Shown piece after piece: positions 39,501-45,807 of a stretch of 64,000 nt of DNA (position 1 is its first letter; the number at the start of each line of letters is the position of its first letter). The DNA comes from Pardosa pseudoannulata (taxonomy: Eukaryota > Arthropoda > Arachnida > Araneae > Lycosidae), in assembly GCA_032207245.1 (NCBI GenBank), contig CM063502.1, forward strand, positions 116,823,197 through 116,887,196, written 5' to 3'. The notes beneath the pieces were generated by a model. That model was given only the letters and a program-made list of their open reading frames with translations. It had not been told where the DNA came from and ran no database searches. The position numbers and the translations under genes are program-made.

Positions 39501-39728
39501 GTATTATGAGACTATCCTCTTAAAACAAATATGTTAACTACTGAATTATAAACCTTTTTTTTTTTTTTTATCTCCTAGGTATCTGCATCAAACTACAGAT
39601 ATCACTGCACATATATTGGTGCCTGCAAATTTGCAAAACTGGAAGTATTTCCTCAAGTCTGTATTAACTTGGAAGAATATACTCAAAACAGTACTGCAGC
39701 GTTAAAGAAGTGTGCTTTATACTTTTGA
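2049..39728 (+). CDS. Actin-fold protein with long acidic N-terminal region (14 exons traced, 5' end missing)
   Basis: Joining 14 exons gives 750 in-frame codons with no internal stop. Residues 372-750 align along the whole actin fold: DLGS phosphate loop at 377-380, VVVDIGD second phosphate loop ending at 523, an LAYVADDYD segment equivalent to actin CYVALDF, and [10 protein letters not shown] around 672-681, followed by an IGACKFAKL stretch matching actin WIGGSILASL. The 379-residue length is close to conventional actin (375), so this is an actin-related protein, not conventional actin. Ahead of it lie an acidic region with internal repeats (residues 1-237) and a compact segment (238-371) with possible beta strands and a final helix. 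I do not recognise the family by name. Nucleotide binding is plausible but unproven, because the second phosphate loop reads DIGDRT rather than DSGDGVT. Cellular role unknown. The start codon is not seen. Introns are up to 11 kb and loaded with transposons. Confidence 0.85.
5594..5661. repeat. (TA)n microsatellite
   Basis: About 66 bases of nearly pure TA. Confidence 0.95.
7031..7320 (+). mobile_element. Possible Helitron-like 5' end
   Basis: TCTATATAAATAAAATGATG followed by a CTCCCGCAAAAACTACTAAATGG stretch looks like the 5' end of arthropod Helitron-type elements. No hairpin and CTRR 3' end was found, so this stays tentative. Confidence 0.3.
7320..7381. repeat. (TA)n microsatellite
   Basis: Pure TA run of about 60 bases. 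The frame reading YIYIY through it is not a gene. Confidence 0.95.
8039..8330 (-). mobile_element. hAT-like terminal fragment
   Basis: On the minus strand it begins CAGGGACGGCCAACACG and runs into self-complementary GCGATCGACCGGTCGATCGC. CAGGG ends with GC-rich palindromic subterminal sequence are usual for hAT elements. The opposite end is not in the neighbourhood, so it is truncated. Confidence 0.45.
9107..9152. repeat. Poly(A) tract
   Basis: About 45 A just before the CAGGCTTGCAA element. It may be a retroposon tail; no body was recognised. Confidence 0.9.
9184..9932 (+). mobile_element. CAGGCTTGCAA terminal-inverted-repeat element, copy 1
   Basis: Starts CAGGCTTGCAATTCAGTCAC and ends GCAGTTGCAAGCCTG, so the 11-bp ends CAGGCTTGCAA are inverted. 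Both subterminal regions carry repeated GTCACTTTT / AGTGACT hexamer-like motifs, as transposase-binding repeats do in hAT elements. There is no coding capacity. Flanks (TCCTATTG / ATATATAC) show no target duplication. Confidence 0.75.
9953..10020. repeat. (TA)n(GT)n microsatellite
   Basis: TA units pass directly into about 20 GT units. Confidence 0.95.
10857..11591 (-). mobile_element. CAGGCTTGCAA terminal-inverted-repeat element, copy 2 (inverted)
   Basis: A near-complete reverse complement of copy 1, with the same ends and the same subterminal AGTGAC repeats. Flanks TGACGTCA / TATTATAT do not match, so the insertion site is altered or lacks a duplication. Together with copy 1 it forms a large inverted repeat spaced by 924 bases. 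Confidence 0.75.
12083..12919. mobile_element. CAGACATGCCAAC terminal-inverted-repeat element
   Basis: A perfect 13-bp inverted end, CAGACATGCCAAC at 12083 and GTTGGCATGTCTG at 12907-12919. The left interior holds several TTGCTCCG / AACTCCG motifs and the right end holds TTGCTCCGG. Directly outside both ends is TACACA, a possible 6-bp target duplication, though the left flank is a simple TACA repeat. No transposase frame. Confidence 0.7.
13707..13757 (+). CDS. Exon 2 of the actin-fold gene
   Basis: A 51-nt exon between the acceptor TTTTCTTTTCCAG and the donor GTGAGA, in phase 0 at both ends, encoding 17 residues ([17 protein letters not shown]). It is accepted because both borders and the phase agree with its neighbours. 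It is short, so the evidence is weaker than for the others. Confidence 0.65.
13988..14027. repeat. Poly(A) tract
   Basis: About 39 consecutive A. Confidence 0.95.
14222..14754. mobile_element. TA-flanked element with long inverted ends (mariner-like MITE)
   Basis: Begins CAGGGTGACTTTATTTTC and ends GCTTTAAAAAAAATTACCCTG, with TA on each side (14220-14221 and 14755-14756). The inverted similarity runs well inward: TTTGGTATGGAGAG near 14300 answers GGTCTCCATACCAAG near 14670, and CCAAAAATCACCGAT near 14351 answers ATTGGCGATTTTTGG near 14610. Arms are roughly 150 bases. TA duplication plus long ends suggests a non-autonomous Tc1/mariner-type element; it has no coding capacity. Confidence 0.75.
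15000..16406. other. Intron sequence before the gypsy element
   Basis: No exon supported. Positions 15090-15410 are more GC-balanced than the surroundings and open in two opposing frames (15118-15390 +, 15227-15418 -); this could be a solo LTR, but no second copy or clean TG...CA border is visible. Confidence 0.35.
16407..16664 (+). repeat. 5' LTR of the gypsy element
   Basis: Similar to 19737-20056. It ends CCCACA at 16664, immediately before ATTGGTGACC. The start position is approximate. Confidence 0.75.
17083..17618 (+). pseudogene. gypsy gag remnant fused to RT leader
   Basis: The frame from ATG 17083 reads [21 protein letters not shown], the usual start of arthropod gypsy Gag. It breaks at 17317, resumes in another frame ([20 protein letters not shown]), then jumps at about 17490 straight into [19 protein letters not shown], which belongs to the RT leader. 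The Gag C-terminus, any zinc knuckle and the protease are therefore missing. Confidence 0.85.
17640..18830 (+). pseudogene. gypsy reverse transcriptase and RNase H remnant
   Basis: RT motifs are clear: [13 protein letters not shown], then [15 protein letters not shown] carrying the first catalytic Asp, then after a frameshift at about 17960-18000 YFDDILIAS, the catalytic DD box, at about 18020-18046. RPIS-type fingers follow through [13 protein letters not shown]. RNase H ([13 protein letters not shown] at about 18480) has several stops. Nonfunctional. Confidence 0.9.
18829..19745 (+). pseudogene. gypsy integrase remnant
   Basis: A zinc-binding segment ([12 protein letters not shown] ... SCLDCQK) and a catalytic core ([12 protein letters not shown], then DQGRQFES after a frameshift, then [20 protein letters not shown]) are recognisable in order. 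The coding sequence stops inside the region after the core ([16 protein letters not shown]) and runs directly into LTR-like sequence, so the integrase tail and polypurine tract are gone. Confidence 0.9.
19737..20056 (+). repeat. 3' LTR of the gypsy element with internal inverted duplication
   Basis: Matches the 5' LTR but carries, at about 19760-19842, a reverse-complement copy of the LTR start (GCTTTGCGAATGAAGTCAGA) before the forward sequence resumes. Ends CCCACA at 20056. Confidence 0.75.
20420..20551 (+). CDS. Exon 3 of the actin-fold gene
   Basis: The acceptor TTTTTGTCTACAG and donor GTATAT bound 44 codons, phase 0 at both ends. The translation alternates acidic and hydrophobic runs ([17 protein letters not shown]), suggesting beta strands at the start of the compact pre-actin segment. 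It lies about 360 bases after the end of the gypsy element inserted in the preceding intron. Confidence 0.75.
21950..22033 (+). CDS. Exon 4 of the actin-fold gene
   Basis: The acceptor CTGTTACAG and donor GTAAGA bound 28 codons in phase 0 ([16 protein letters not shown] at the start). It continues the strand-rich segment. Confidence 0.7.
22317..22893 (+). other. Unrecognised 190-codon open frame in intron 4
   Basis: An open frame without ATG near its start, reading ...[22 protein letters not shown] ... [16 protein letters not shown]... It is long for this base composition, contains balanced W, C, G and R use, and is GC-richer than its flanks, so it is probably the remains of a protein-coding mobile element or an unplaced exon. 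No family recognised, no splice borders seen, and a 109-bp tandem duplication starts at its 3' end. Confidence 0.35.
22864..23075 (+). repeat. Two tandem copies of an approximately 109-bp unit
   Basis: ACAGATTACAAACC(A/G)CAAT starts each unit (22866 and 22975), and each ends with AAGATNAAATTTTTAAA after GTTTAATTCTTTATAAAAGA. Confidence 0.8.
23206..24220 (+). mobile_element. hAT-like non-autonomous element, copy A
   Basis: Begins TAGAGATGTAAAAAATCC, ends CCACTGCTCACAAGTCTA, and is flanked on both sides by CTTGGGAG (23198-23205 and 24221-24228), an exact 8-bp duplication. Inverted ends TAGAGATGT / ACAAGTCTA and 8-bp duplications are hAT hallmarks. The interior has GGGAATTTTGGG-type repeats at both ends, a (TA)n at 23391-23443 and a (TA)n(GA)n at 23768-23826. 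It has no transposase. Confidence 0.92.
24596..25491 (-). mobile_element. hAT-like non-autonomous element, copy B (inverted)
   Basis: Reverse-complement relative of copy A, starting TAGAGTTGTGAGCAGTGG and ending TTTACATCTCTA, with exact 8-bp duplications TATATAAC at 24588-24595 and 25492-25499. About 110 bases next to the second microsatellite are deleted compared with copies A and C. It carries (TA)n at 24907-24962 and 25274-25306. Confidence 0.92.
25568..25783 (+). pseudogene. BEL/Pao-type pol fragment
   Basis: The translation, with one internal stop, reads ...[26 protein letters not shown]. This matches the sequence just ahead of the RT palm in BEL/Pao polyproteins (Y...Q...GIIERV ... YLPHH). 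Only about 70 codons survive. Confidence 0.5.
27190..27324 (+). CDS. Exon 5 of the actin-fold gene
   Basis: The acceptor TTCTCCATTCTAG and donor GTAAGA bound 45 codons in phase 0. A strand ([10 protein letters not shown]) followed by a helix-like [14 protein letters not shown] resembles the last strand and C-terminal helix of PH-like folds; this is a weak structural guess. The exon ends directly before the first strand of the actin fold. Confidence 0.75.
27398..28060 (+). repeat. Diverged tandem duplication inside intron 5
   Basis: Two units near 27398 and 27797 share the order GCATTTATCTA, TTAGCATGAGG, CAGTTCCAAATGG / CAGTTCTAAGAGG with GCTGAAAATAT / GTTGAAAATAT. They have clearly drifted, so the duplication is old. 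Confidence 0.45.
28403..28463 (+). CDS. Exon 6: start of the actin fold, first phosphate loop
   Basis: The acceptor TTCTTTTTCTCAG and donor GTAAGT bound 20 codons plus one base. [16 protein letters not shown] matches the first strand pair and phosphate loop of actins (DNGSGMCKAGF in conventional actin), with the Asp, Gly, Ser and the AG turn kept. Confidence 0.9.
29833..29884 (+). CDS. Exon 7 of the actin-fold gene
   Basis: A 52-nt exon (acceptor TTTTTTCTTTCAG, donor GTAAGT) joining in phase to exons 6 and 8. It encodes [17 protein letters not shown], the equivalent of the actin APRAVFPSIVG segment. Confidence 0.88.
31472..31575. repeat. Poly(T) and (TA)n tracts
   Basis: A 32-base T run, a short spacer, then about 50 bases of TA. 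Confidence 0.95.
32457..32553 (+). CDS. Exon 8 of the actin-fold gene
   Basis: The acceptor TTCTATTTCTGTTAG and donor GTAAGC bound a 97-nt exon ending in phase 0. The [11 protein letters not shown] segment is equivalent to actin DSYVGDEAQSKRG, and a shortened subdomain-2 region follows. Confidence 0.88.
32632..32712 (+). CDS. Exon 9 of the actin-fold gene
   Basis: Acceptor ATCTTTTACAG, donor GTGAGT, 27 codons in phase 0. [19 protein letters not shown] corresponds to the actin helix [20 protein letters not shown]. Confidence 0.88.
32838..33030 (+). CDS. Exon 10: core fold and second phosphate loop
   Basis: Acceptor TTATTTTAG, donor GTAAGT, 64 codons plus one base. It covers the actin-like segment from [10 protein letters not shown] through [21 protein letters not shown]. 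The DIGD turn is kept, but the following GVTH of actins is replaced by RTDV, which could alter nucleotide handling. Confidence 0.92.
33964..34057 (+). CDS. Exon 11 of the actin-fold gene
   Basis: An AAAAG acceptor with a weak pyrimidine tract, and donor GTATGA. The phase joins exon 10 to give [19 protein letters not shown], equivalent to actin EGYALPHAILRLDLAGRDL. Confidence 0.87.
34137..34301 (+). CDS. Exon 12 of the actin-fold gene
   Basis: Acceptor TTTCTCCTTTCAG, donor GTAAGA, 165 nt. [19 protein letters not shown] matches the actin helix and strand RDIKEKLCYVALDFEQE. The rest corresponds to a diverged subdomain 4. Confidence 0.9.
34727..34796. repeat. (TA)n microsatellite
   Basis: About 68 bases of TA. 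The Y/I repeat frame across it is spurious. Confidence 0.95.
34990..35084. repeat. (GT)n/(TATG)n/(TA)n compound microsatellite
   Basis: Interleaved GTGT, GTAT and TATA units. Confidence 0.95.
36110..36935 (-). pseudogene. piggyBac transposase remnant
   Basis: From the ATG at 36935 (reverse strand) the frame reads [14 protein letters not shown], an acidic start usual in this family. After stops it reads [14 protein letters not shown], equivalent to the TPVELFELFFDDE segment, then in the best-kept part (36260-36480) [10 protein letters not shown]...[17 protein letters not shown], which includes the second-segment catalytic Asp in IDE. A poly(K)-coding A tract (36478-36505 on the reverse strand) and poly(C) have expanded in the middle. 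The C-terminal half, with the other catalytic Asp residues and the Cys-rich finger, is missing or unreadable. Confidence 0.88.
36477..36518. repeat. Poly(T)-poly(G) tract
   Basis: About 28 T followed by 11 G, inside the piggyBac element. Confidence 0.95.
37882..38128 (+). CDS. Exon 13: adenosine-binding loop
   Basis: Acceptor ATTGAATTTTTCAG, donor GTAAGA, 247 nt. It contains [19 protein letters not shown] (actin CPEALFQPSFLGMESCGIH) and [18 protein letters not shown] (actin NTVLSGGTTMYPGIADRM). The GG of the adenosine loop is intact. Confidence 0.93.
38129..39578. other. Last intron of the actin-fold gene
   Basis: AT-rich; no repeat family or additional exon recognised. Confidence 0.5.
39579..39728 (+). 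CDS. Exon 14: C-terminus and stop
   Basis: Acceptor after a long T tract, TCTCCTAG, then 49 codons and TGA at 39726-39728. The ending parallels actin subdomain 1 ([15 protein letters not shown] against WIGGSILASLSTFQQ) and finishes KKCALYF where actin has HRKCF. Confidence 0.9.
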   Translation, partial: VSASNYRYHCTYIGACKFAKLEVFPQVCINLEEYTQNSTAALKKCALYF

Positions 39729-40440
39729 TGTACATAATGTGGAAAAAGTGATAAATACCCATGAGAACTACTAACTTCAGATGTGAATGCTTTGACATTG
39801 ATAAATGACTATACTTTTTAAATACATGATAGATCTAGTACTAGAAGATAGAAACAAATATATTATCTATTTTTTAAAAAGATAGATGCGATAAGGCTTC
39901 ACTAACTCTTATAATGAGCCTTTTATTATGCACTGAACTGCATTAGCTTTATCACATTGCAAAAAGCTACATTTAAAGAATCTTTTACACAAAGAAACTA
40001 TTTTTACCAAGAAAAACTTAAGTAGAATATTATGAATCCTTTTTTTTTTTTAAGTAACTAACATACAAAAGAGTAGAAATATTAAAAAAATTTCTAAAAT
40101 TTCTATGAGATAGTACCTAAAATCCTACAAGAACTGTTTACATTTTTTTTTTATTTATACACTAGCATATATAAACATATCTTATCAAAGAGTGTATATG
40201 CTTTCTATCCATTCAAGGTATTTTGTCTCCAGCTACTGAACCAAACTGAATCAAAATATATGTTGAAAATGTTTAGTCATGCATCTTCACTTTTTAGCTA
40301 AAGGAACAAAGATTGTTGTAATTACTTTTCTACAAGGAATCCTGCTTTATGTAACTAGCAGAAATGCCATGAAGCTTTTGAAATGTAAATAACAAGGGAT
40401 AAACATTTTTGTTACAATAAAATGAAATTTCAAAACAGTG
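39729..40440 (+). other. 3' untranslated region of the actin-fold gene
   Basis: AT-rich non-coding sequence after the stop, ending in the AATAAA signal. Its extent is inferred from the signal alone. Confidence 0.6.
40416..40421 (+). terminator. Poly(A) signal AATAAA
   Basis: A canonical hexamer 690 bases after the stop codon; cleavage would fall near 40435-40445. Confidence 0.65.
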
Positions 40441-40480
40441 AAGTGTGATTTATGTAACACAAAGAAGTTACTCAGTAAAA

Positions 40481-40482
<2 letters not shown>

Positions 40483-40520
<38 letters not shown>
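40483..40520. repeat. (TA)n microsatellite
   Basis: About 38 bases of TA just after the gene end. Confidence 0.95.
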
Positions 40521-40523
<3 letters not shown>

Positions 40524-40636
40524 ATATATGTAATATTTTTTATAAAATTTCACAAGGAGAAAGTAACAGCTATTCATAAAGTACAAGATGCAGTCGTCTA
40601 TATTCAAGAGAACTCAGAAGTCTTTTTTTATTTCAG

Positions 40637-40849
40637 AGCGGCAACACGACATCTGTCCTTCTGGACAATCACAATCAAAAGCCACAGAGTTCACTCTGCT
40701 CTCACACAAGTACACCCAAGAACGCTGACAACAAGAATTTTCCCACAACAAAAACACTTAATAAGCGAATGACTGCAATATCAGCAAACGCGAAAAAATG
40801 TTCCGCCAACACCTGGGAAACTGCTGTATACAGAAACTTTTACAGTTAA
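40637..40849 (+). other. Isolated open frame behind a splice-acceptor-like site
   Basis: CTTTTTTTATTTCAG precedes 70 open codons and a TAA. The stretch is clearly GC-richer than its surroundings (about 45 percent by eye), encoding a S/T/N/K-rich sequence (SGNTTSVLLDNHNQKPQ at its start). It is not part of the main transcript, since a poly(A) signal lies before it. In phase it could be an alternative last exon after exon 13, an exon of another gene, or an LTR or promoter fragment. Confidence 0.3.
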
Positions 40850-40970
40850 CAGAAAGGAATGTTAAGTGGAAAATACTCGTTGATTAAACCATTTGAGACT
40901 GATAAAGATATTTAGATGAATTAAAATAGAGAGGAGTTTTTGAAGAAAGATATTAAAGTTTAATTTTATA

Positions 40971-41016
<46 letters not shown>

Positions 41017-42700
41017 TATATTTTTTATATATATCTAAGTAGAAAAGAACATAACAATATAAAATTCGTTAAAATAAAAATTCAGTACACAGTAGATATA
41101 TATATATAAAACTATTAACTATGATATGTTACATTTGCACTACTACAAATTTATATCAATTATACCTTTGTGCTTGTTGTATAACATAACTTTTAATAGT
41201 ATAATTTTACAAAATTGACAAATAAATTTTACATTATAGAATGAAAACATTTTTAAAAACTTATTAGTGAACAGTTATTCATATGTATATTTACAAAGAA
41301 TACTAAATTAATTAATGTTATAATAAAATATATTTATATATTCTGAAATAAGTAGATATATATAGTAAAATTATAATAATAAGAAAATATTCAATAAAAT
41401 TTTATAAAAATTTTAGTTATAAAAATATATAATATTATGTACATTATAGTTTATATATTATATCAACTATTTCAATATCTTTATATACATTTAATTACAT
41501 TTTAAATAATACACATATTCAAATTTATAACAATCATGTAATTTTTAATTATTATTTATACTATTTACAAAGCAATAAACATTTTTAATTAATTAATCCC
41601 CCTTGTTCTTGTAATAAAATATATTTCATATATTCTGATTTTTTAACTGTTAATTTTGTAGAAAACTATATTATTCTTTAATCTTCAGTTTAAAAGCAAT
41701 TTTTCTATACACTCTTAACTTCTGATAAACATAATGCAATTAAAAGAAGTATGAAACATAAAAAAAAGAAGGGGATAAAATTGTTATCTGAGTAAAAAAA
41801 ATATAAGTAGAAAAATAAGAAAAAACGAGAATTCTAGCATTTTTTTTTTCATCATTAATTATAATATCATAGTAAATTTCACAAAAAAAATTTAGAATTT
41901 TTTTTTTAAAAACATTATTAATTATACTTAATTCTAACTAAAATCAAACCAATAAAAGTTAATATAAAATGTTGTAATAAAAAATTTTATTTTTGGTGAG
42001 TATAGTTTTTAAAATATGTATTTTCCAATCACAGATTATAAAACATATTTTGCCCTTTTAAAAAAATAATATAATATTGTTAAATGTATTATTTTATCGC
42101 TTTCTGGTTTTTTTTCTCACTAATTCAAAATGAATCAAACCTTCAGAGGTACAAAAACTGAAGAATTTTCCAAAAATTCAACACATAGATTCATATTTAA
42201 CTTTCTATGTTTTGTGTTTTTTTGTTTTTCTGTCATTGGTTTAACATTATTTCATTGGTTATGTTTTTTTTTATGATGTTGTTTTTATGAATGTTTGATA
42301 AGTGTATGTTTCTACTTTTAGAATTAATTTGATGTATGGACAAGCACTTTTAAGAAAAGCATTCCACTCCAGTTTTTGTAACTTTTCATAAGCGTGACTT
42401 TGCCTTCAAATTTTATTTTTTCATTTTTTTTCATTGGTTTTATTTTTGCCATTTTTAAACTTTCGAAGTGAGTGTCAAACAGACGAGAGTACAAAAACTG
42501 AAGAGGGGATTAAACTTCCCATTGTTATAATAGCAAGGCCATTATATTATAATGAGTTTTGCAACTTCCTGTAGGTGTATTTTATAAGATCATGTAGGTG
42601 GGAAGCAATCTTCCCACAGCCTTTGAAAGGGTTAAGAAATGGATTTAAGGTGAGTAATCTAGATAATCATGTTTCCTAAAAAGTTATGTAAGTAAAAAAA
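40850..42700. other. Very AT-rich intergenic sequence
   Basis: Includes (TA)n at 40971-41011 and two copies of GTACAAAAACTGAAGA (42150, 42490). No gene seen. Confidence 0.5.
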
Positions 42701-42717
42701 ATTTTTCAGTTTAAATA

Positions 42718-43490
42718 GTGTTTGTCAAGTCACAGATAAATGCTATTATTGGCACGTCACATAATTCAAACTTTCTGAATATAGACATTAATGAATTTAA
42801 TAACATTGAGAACTATTCTATACCAGAAAATAACCGCTTTTCTAATTTATTATGTGTTCAGAATTTTTCAAGTGATAATTCCATAGAACAGCTGCTGATA
42901 AAATATATAATAATGTTAAACTTGAAACCAAAATCTGTTATCCACTTGCTCGAGCATTTGTTGCCCATATCAAAGGACATTTTTGATATTTTGTGTGTGG
43001 TAAATAAATTCAAGAAGGAGAATTTATCAAAAGTAGGGTATGCTTCTCTGAACTGAATTTTGTCTTCCTATAGACATGTCCTTTCATTGAAGATCACCTT
43101 ACTAGCACGTTTATTTTAGAAAGTATAGGTTTCAGTATGTCAAAACCTATACTTTCTAAATTAGATGTGTCAGTATTGTGTCTGACATGTCAATTGAATA
43201 TATGTATTTAGTATGTCTAGGAGTAGTTTGAAAACTTTTATGGATCAAAGGAGATTTGAAATATAGGATTTCTCAGAACATAATAAATTATTAAAGCAAT
43301 ATGAAGGATCTTAATGTTCATGAGTTATTACATTTAGTAAATGATGATAAAAACTTTAGACCTTTAGACAGTTTTAGTGCCTTTAATTTTAAAAATTTCA
43401 TGCTAAAAATTTGAAGAAAACTTATACATAAAGATGAAAACCACCAAATGGTTAGGAAAATAACACAGTCTAAAGAACAACAAATCTATA
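42718..43490 (+). pseudogene. Remnant of a large 'transposase domain-containing' protein
   Basis: The open frame 42718-43056 contains IEQLLIKYIIMLNLKPKSVIHLLEHL, resembling the N-terminal segment (LxxWA..xxIxxxxLxxLLxxL) of this widespread animal transposon protein. The stretch at about 43305-43480 reads LNVHELLHLVNDDKNF and PLDSFSAFNFKNFM, the hallmark near the C-terminus (YNVHxLxHLxxDV...G.LDxxSAFPFENY). The roughly 400 residues normally between them, including the DGLPLFKSS segment, are absent, and stops are present. A hairpin with perfect 18-bp arms sits at 43115-43160 between the fragments. Confidence 0.6.
43115..43160. repeat. Perfect hairpin, 18-bp arms
   Basis: TTTAGAAAGTATAGGTTT, a 10-base loop, and its exact reverse complement. 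Confidence 0.9.
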
Positions 43491-43499
43491 AGACACTTT

Positions 43500-45581
43500 C
43501 TAATCATGGTATTTTTAGGGTCATGGAATTTAGTATCTTAATCAAGTAAATGTTTATCTACAAAATCAGTCTAAACTCTGAAATGTGTCTTTCACATACA
43601 CACAGAATTTGTATGCCTCCTGGTAATTCAGAAAAAAAAAGAAACCCCAGGAATTTTTTTTTCATTTTGTTTAAAATGTTATCTAGCATTTAAACTATAT
43701 AAAATCCTTTTCTCCCTCCTCCCCTTTCTTTTGTTTATAAGAATTGGTAGCTTATATGTTGGGATATATATATTTTTTTATTTGTGTTTACTCTGCTATA
43801 TGGAGTAAGGATTATAATTATTAATTTTGCACAATTGGTACAATGATGACTTTTAGGACCTCCTCATGTTGATCTCCTAGTATTTGTTTTTTCAAGAATT
43901 ATATTGCATATGAAATAGCTAAAATTATTATTTATTTTTCTCAATATGCTTTTATCAAACATAAATTATTTACAAAATGTAGAGAAAAACCATTTTGAAC
44001 AAGCTGTAAAATATATGATGAAAAGAATCATTTACTGATGATTTTATAAACTCCTTCAGTTTTCTTGGAATTTGAAGGACATGGCCATTTAAATGTATGA
44101 AAAAAAAAAAAGTTTTTAGTTTTTTTCAGTGACAGATATTTATAAATCTCCTGATTGGAGGTAATATACTTGTCCAAAAGAAATGCTCTAAAGTATCTTC
44201 TCCAAAAGGAACTTGTTTGTTTGTTTTCCAATTTGACCAAATTTGCTCTTTATTTATTTATTTTTTTTAACACATATAATTATTTGTACCAATAACCAAT
44301 AATATGCACTAGTGAAATTAGAGAGCTAAGAAAATTCAATTTTTCTAATAAAAACAGCTTGCATAATTGGCTTTCTGATTAGATGCTCTTTAAAAAAAAA
44401 AAAAAAAAAAAAAAATTTAGCTGTTGAACATAGCATTGTTATAAAATTTTAACTATGTTTTCATGTTACTTTCTTCCTGCAGGTGATATGACAACTTATC
44501 CATTATGGAAAAAGACATCTTGATGTTGAGAAAGTTATAATAATTGGATTTGTCTAGCAAGCACAAGATGAATAAGAAATATGTTATAATAAAAAATAAA
44601 TATATGTAAAAACACAATGCTTCTCTTAATTATTGATTTTTTTATTATTCAGTTATGTATTATTATATAAAATTCAGTGTATTGGTAGAAGACAACTCTA
44701 CTGATTTTCTGCATTTTCTATAGACTAATATCAAATCTCTTAAAAGAACTATAGATTACATAATACATTAATATCTTGATTATTATCAGAAAATAAATTC
44801 TTTCGACACAATTTTTATTAGAAAAGTTCTGTTCCATTTACAGTTTAACATTTTCAATTTAAAAAAGGTGAATCTAAAAATCTAGACACAAAACTTTGAA
44901 CTGATCACTCTTAAGCTGATAAACCTGAAATAATTCAATGGGAACTGAACGGATGAGAAATATATTTTTGAAAAGTTTTGAGACTTAATTTTGGAAGGGA
45001 AGAATACTGGAAAGTATTTTTAAAAAAATTATCATTATCAAAAATTAGCATTTCTTGAAGAACAGTGTTTAAATATCACAACAGCAAAGAAAAAATATGA
45101 CTCGTTGGCAAGGTTTTTTTTCTTTATTTCATCAAGCAAAAATTTTGAGAAAGTAACATTGGCAATTCCTTTTGACATGCTGCTCTAAAATTTATCTAAA
45201 AAAAAAATTACTTATGAAATATATAGGCATATTTTTATTCTACACTGTGGTGTTCAAAAGAATTTATATGCAGGAAAATTATTATATTTCACAGCACTTT
45301 TTATAATAATATTTGATTTCGCCTAATATTAGAAGAGACTAAAAGACATTGGACATATATATTCTCAGAATGCACAGAATGTTCTAAAATGAACTGGCAG
45401 AAGTGCAACTAATGTTTTAAAATTTAGTGACAAAACTTAACTGCTAAAAACTTCAAGGTGCTATACATAACAAGAGAGAACACAATATACCAGAGAGTTT
45501 ACAATAATAAAAATCTTTTGGATAAAAATAAAACTGCACTTAATATATATTTTATCTATAAGCAAGTTTAAGGATTATTTC

Positions 45582-45584
<3 letters not shown>
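43500..45584. other. AT-rich intergenic sequence
   Basis: A poly(A) run at 44393-44415, otherwise nothing recognised. Confidence 0.5.

Positions 45585-45634
<50 letters not shown>
45585..45634. repeat. (TA)n microsatellite
   Basis: About 50 bases of TA, ending 20 bases before a hairpin cluster. Confidence 0.95.
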
Positions 45635-45638
<4 letters not shown>

Positions 45639-45654
45639 ACTAAAGACGTATATT

Positions 45655-45807
45655 AAACCAGTATTGGTTTAACTCCTCTATTTATAAAACTATCTGTAGA
45701 AGAGTTAAACCAGTATTGGTTTAACTCCTCTATTTACAAAACTATTTGTAGAAGAGTTAAACCAGTATTGGTTTAACTCTTCTACAAATAGTTTTGTAAG
45801 TAGAGGA
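45655..45807. repeat. 52-bp tandem repeat that folds back on itself
   Basis: Units start AAACCAGTATTGGTTTAACT at 45655, 45707 and 45759. The third unit continues as the reverse complement of the second: arms 45726-45758 and 45775-45807 pair over 33 bases (one mismatch), around a loop AAACCAGTATTGGTTT that is itself a near palindrome. Confidence 0.9.
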
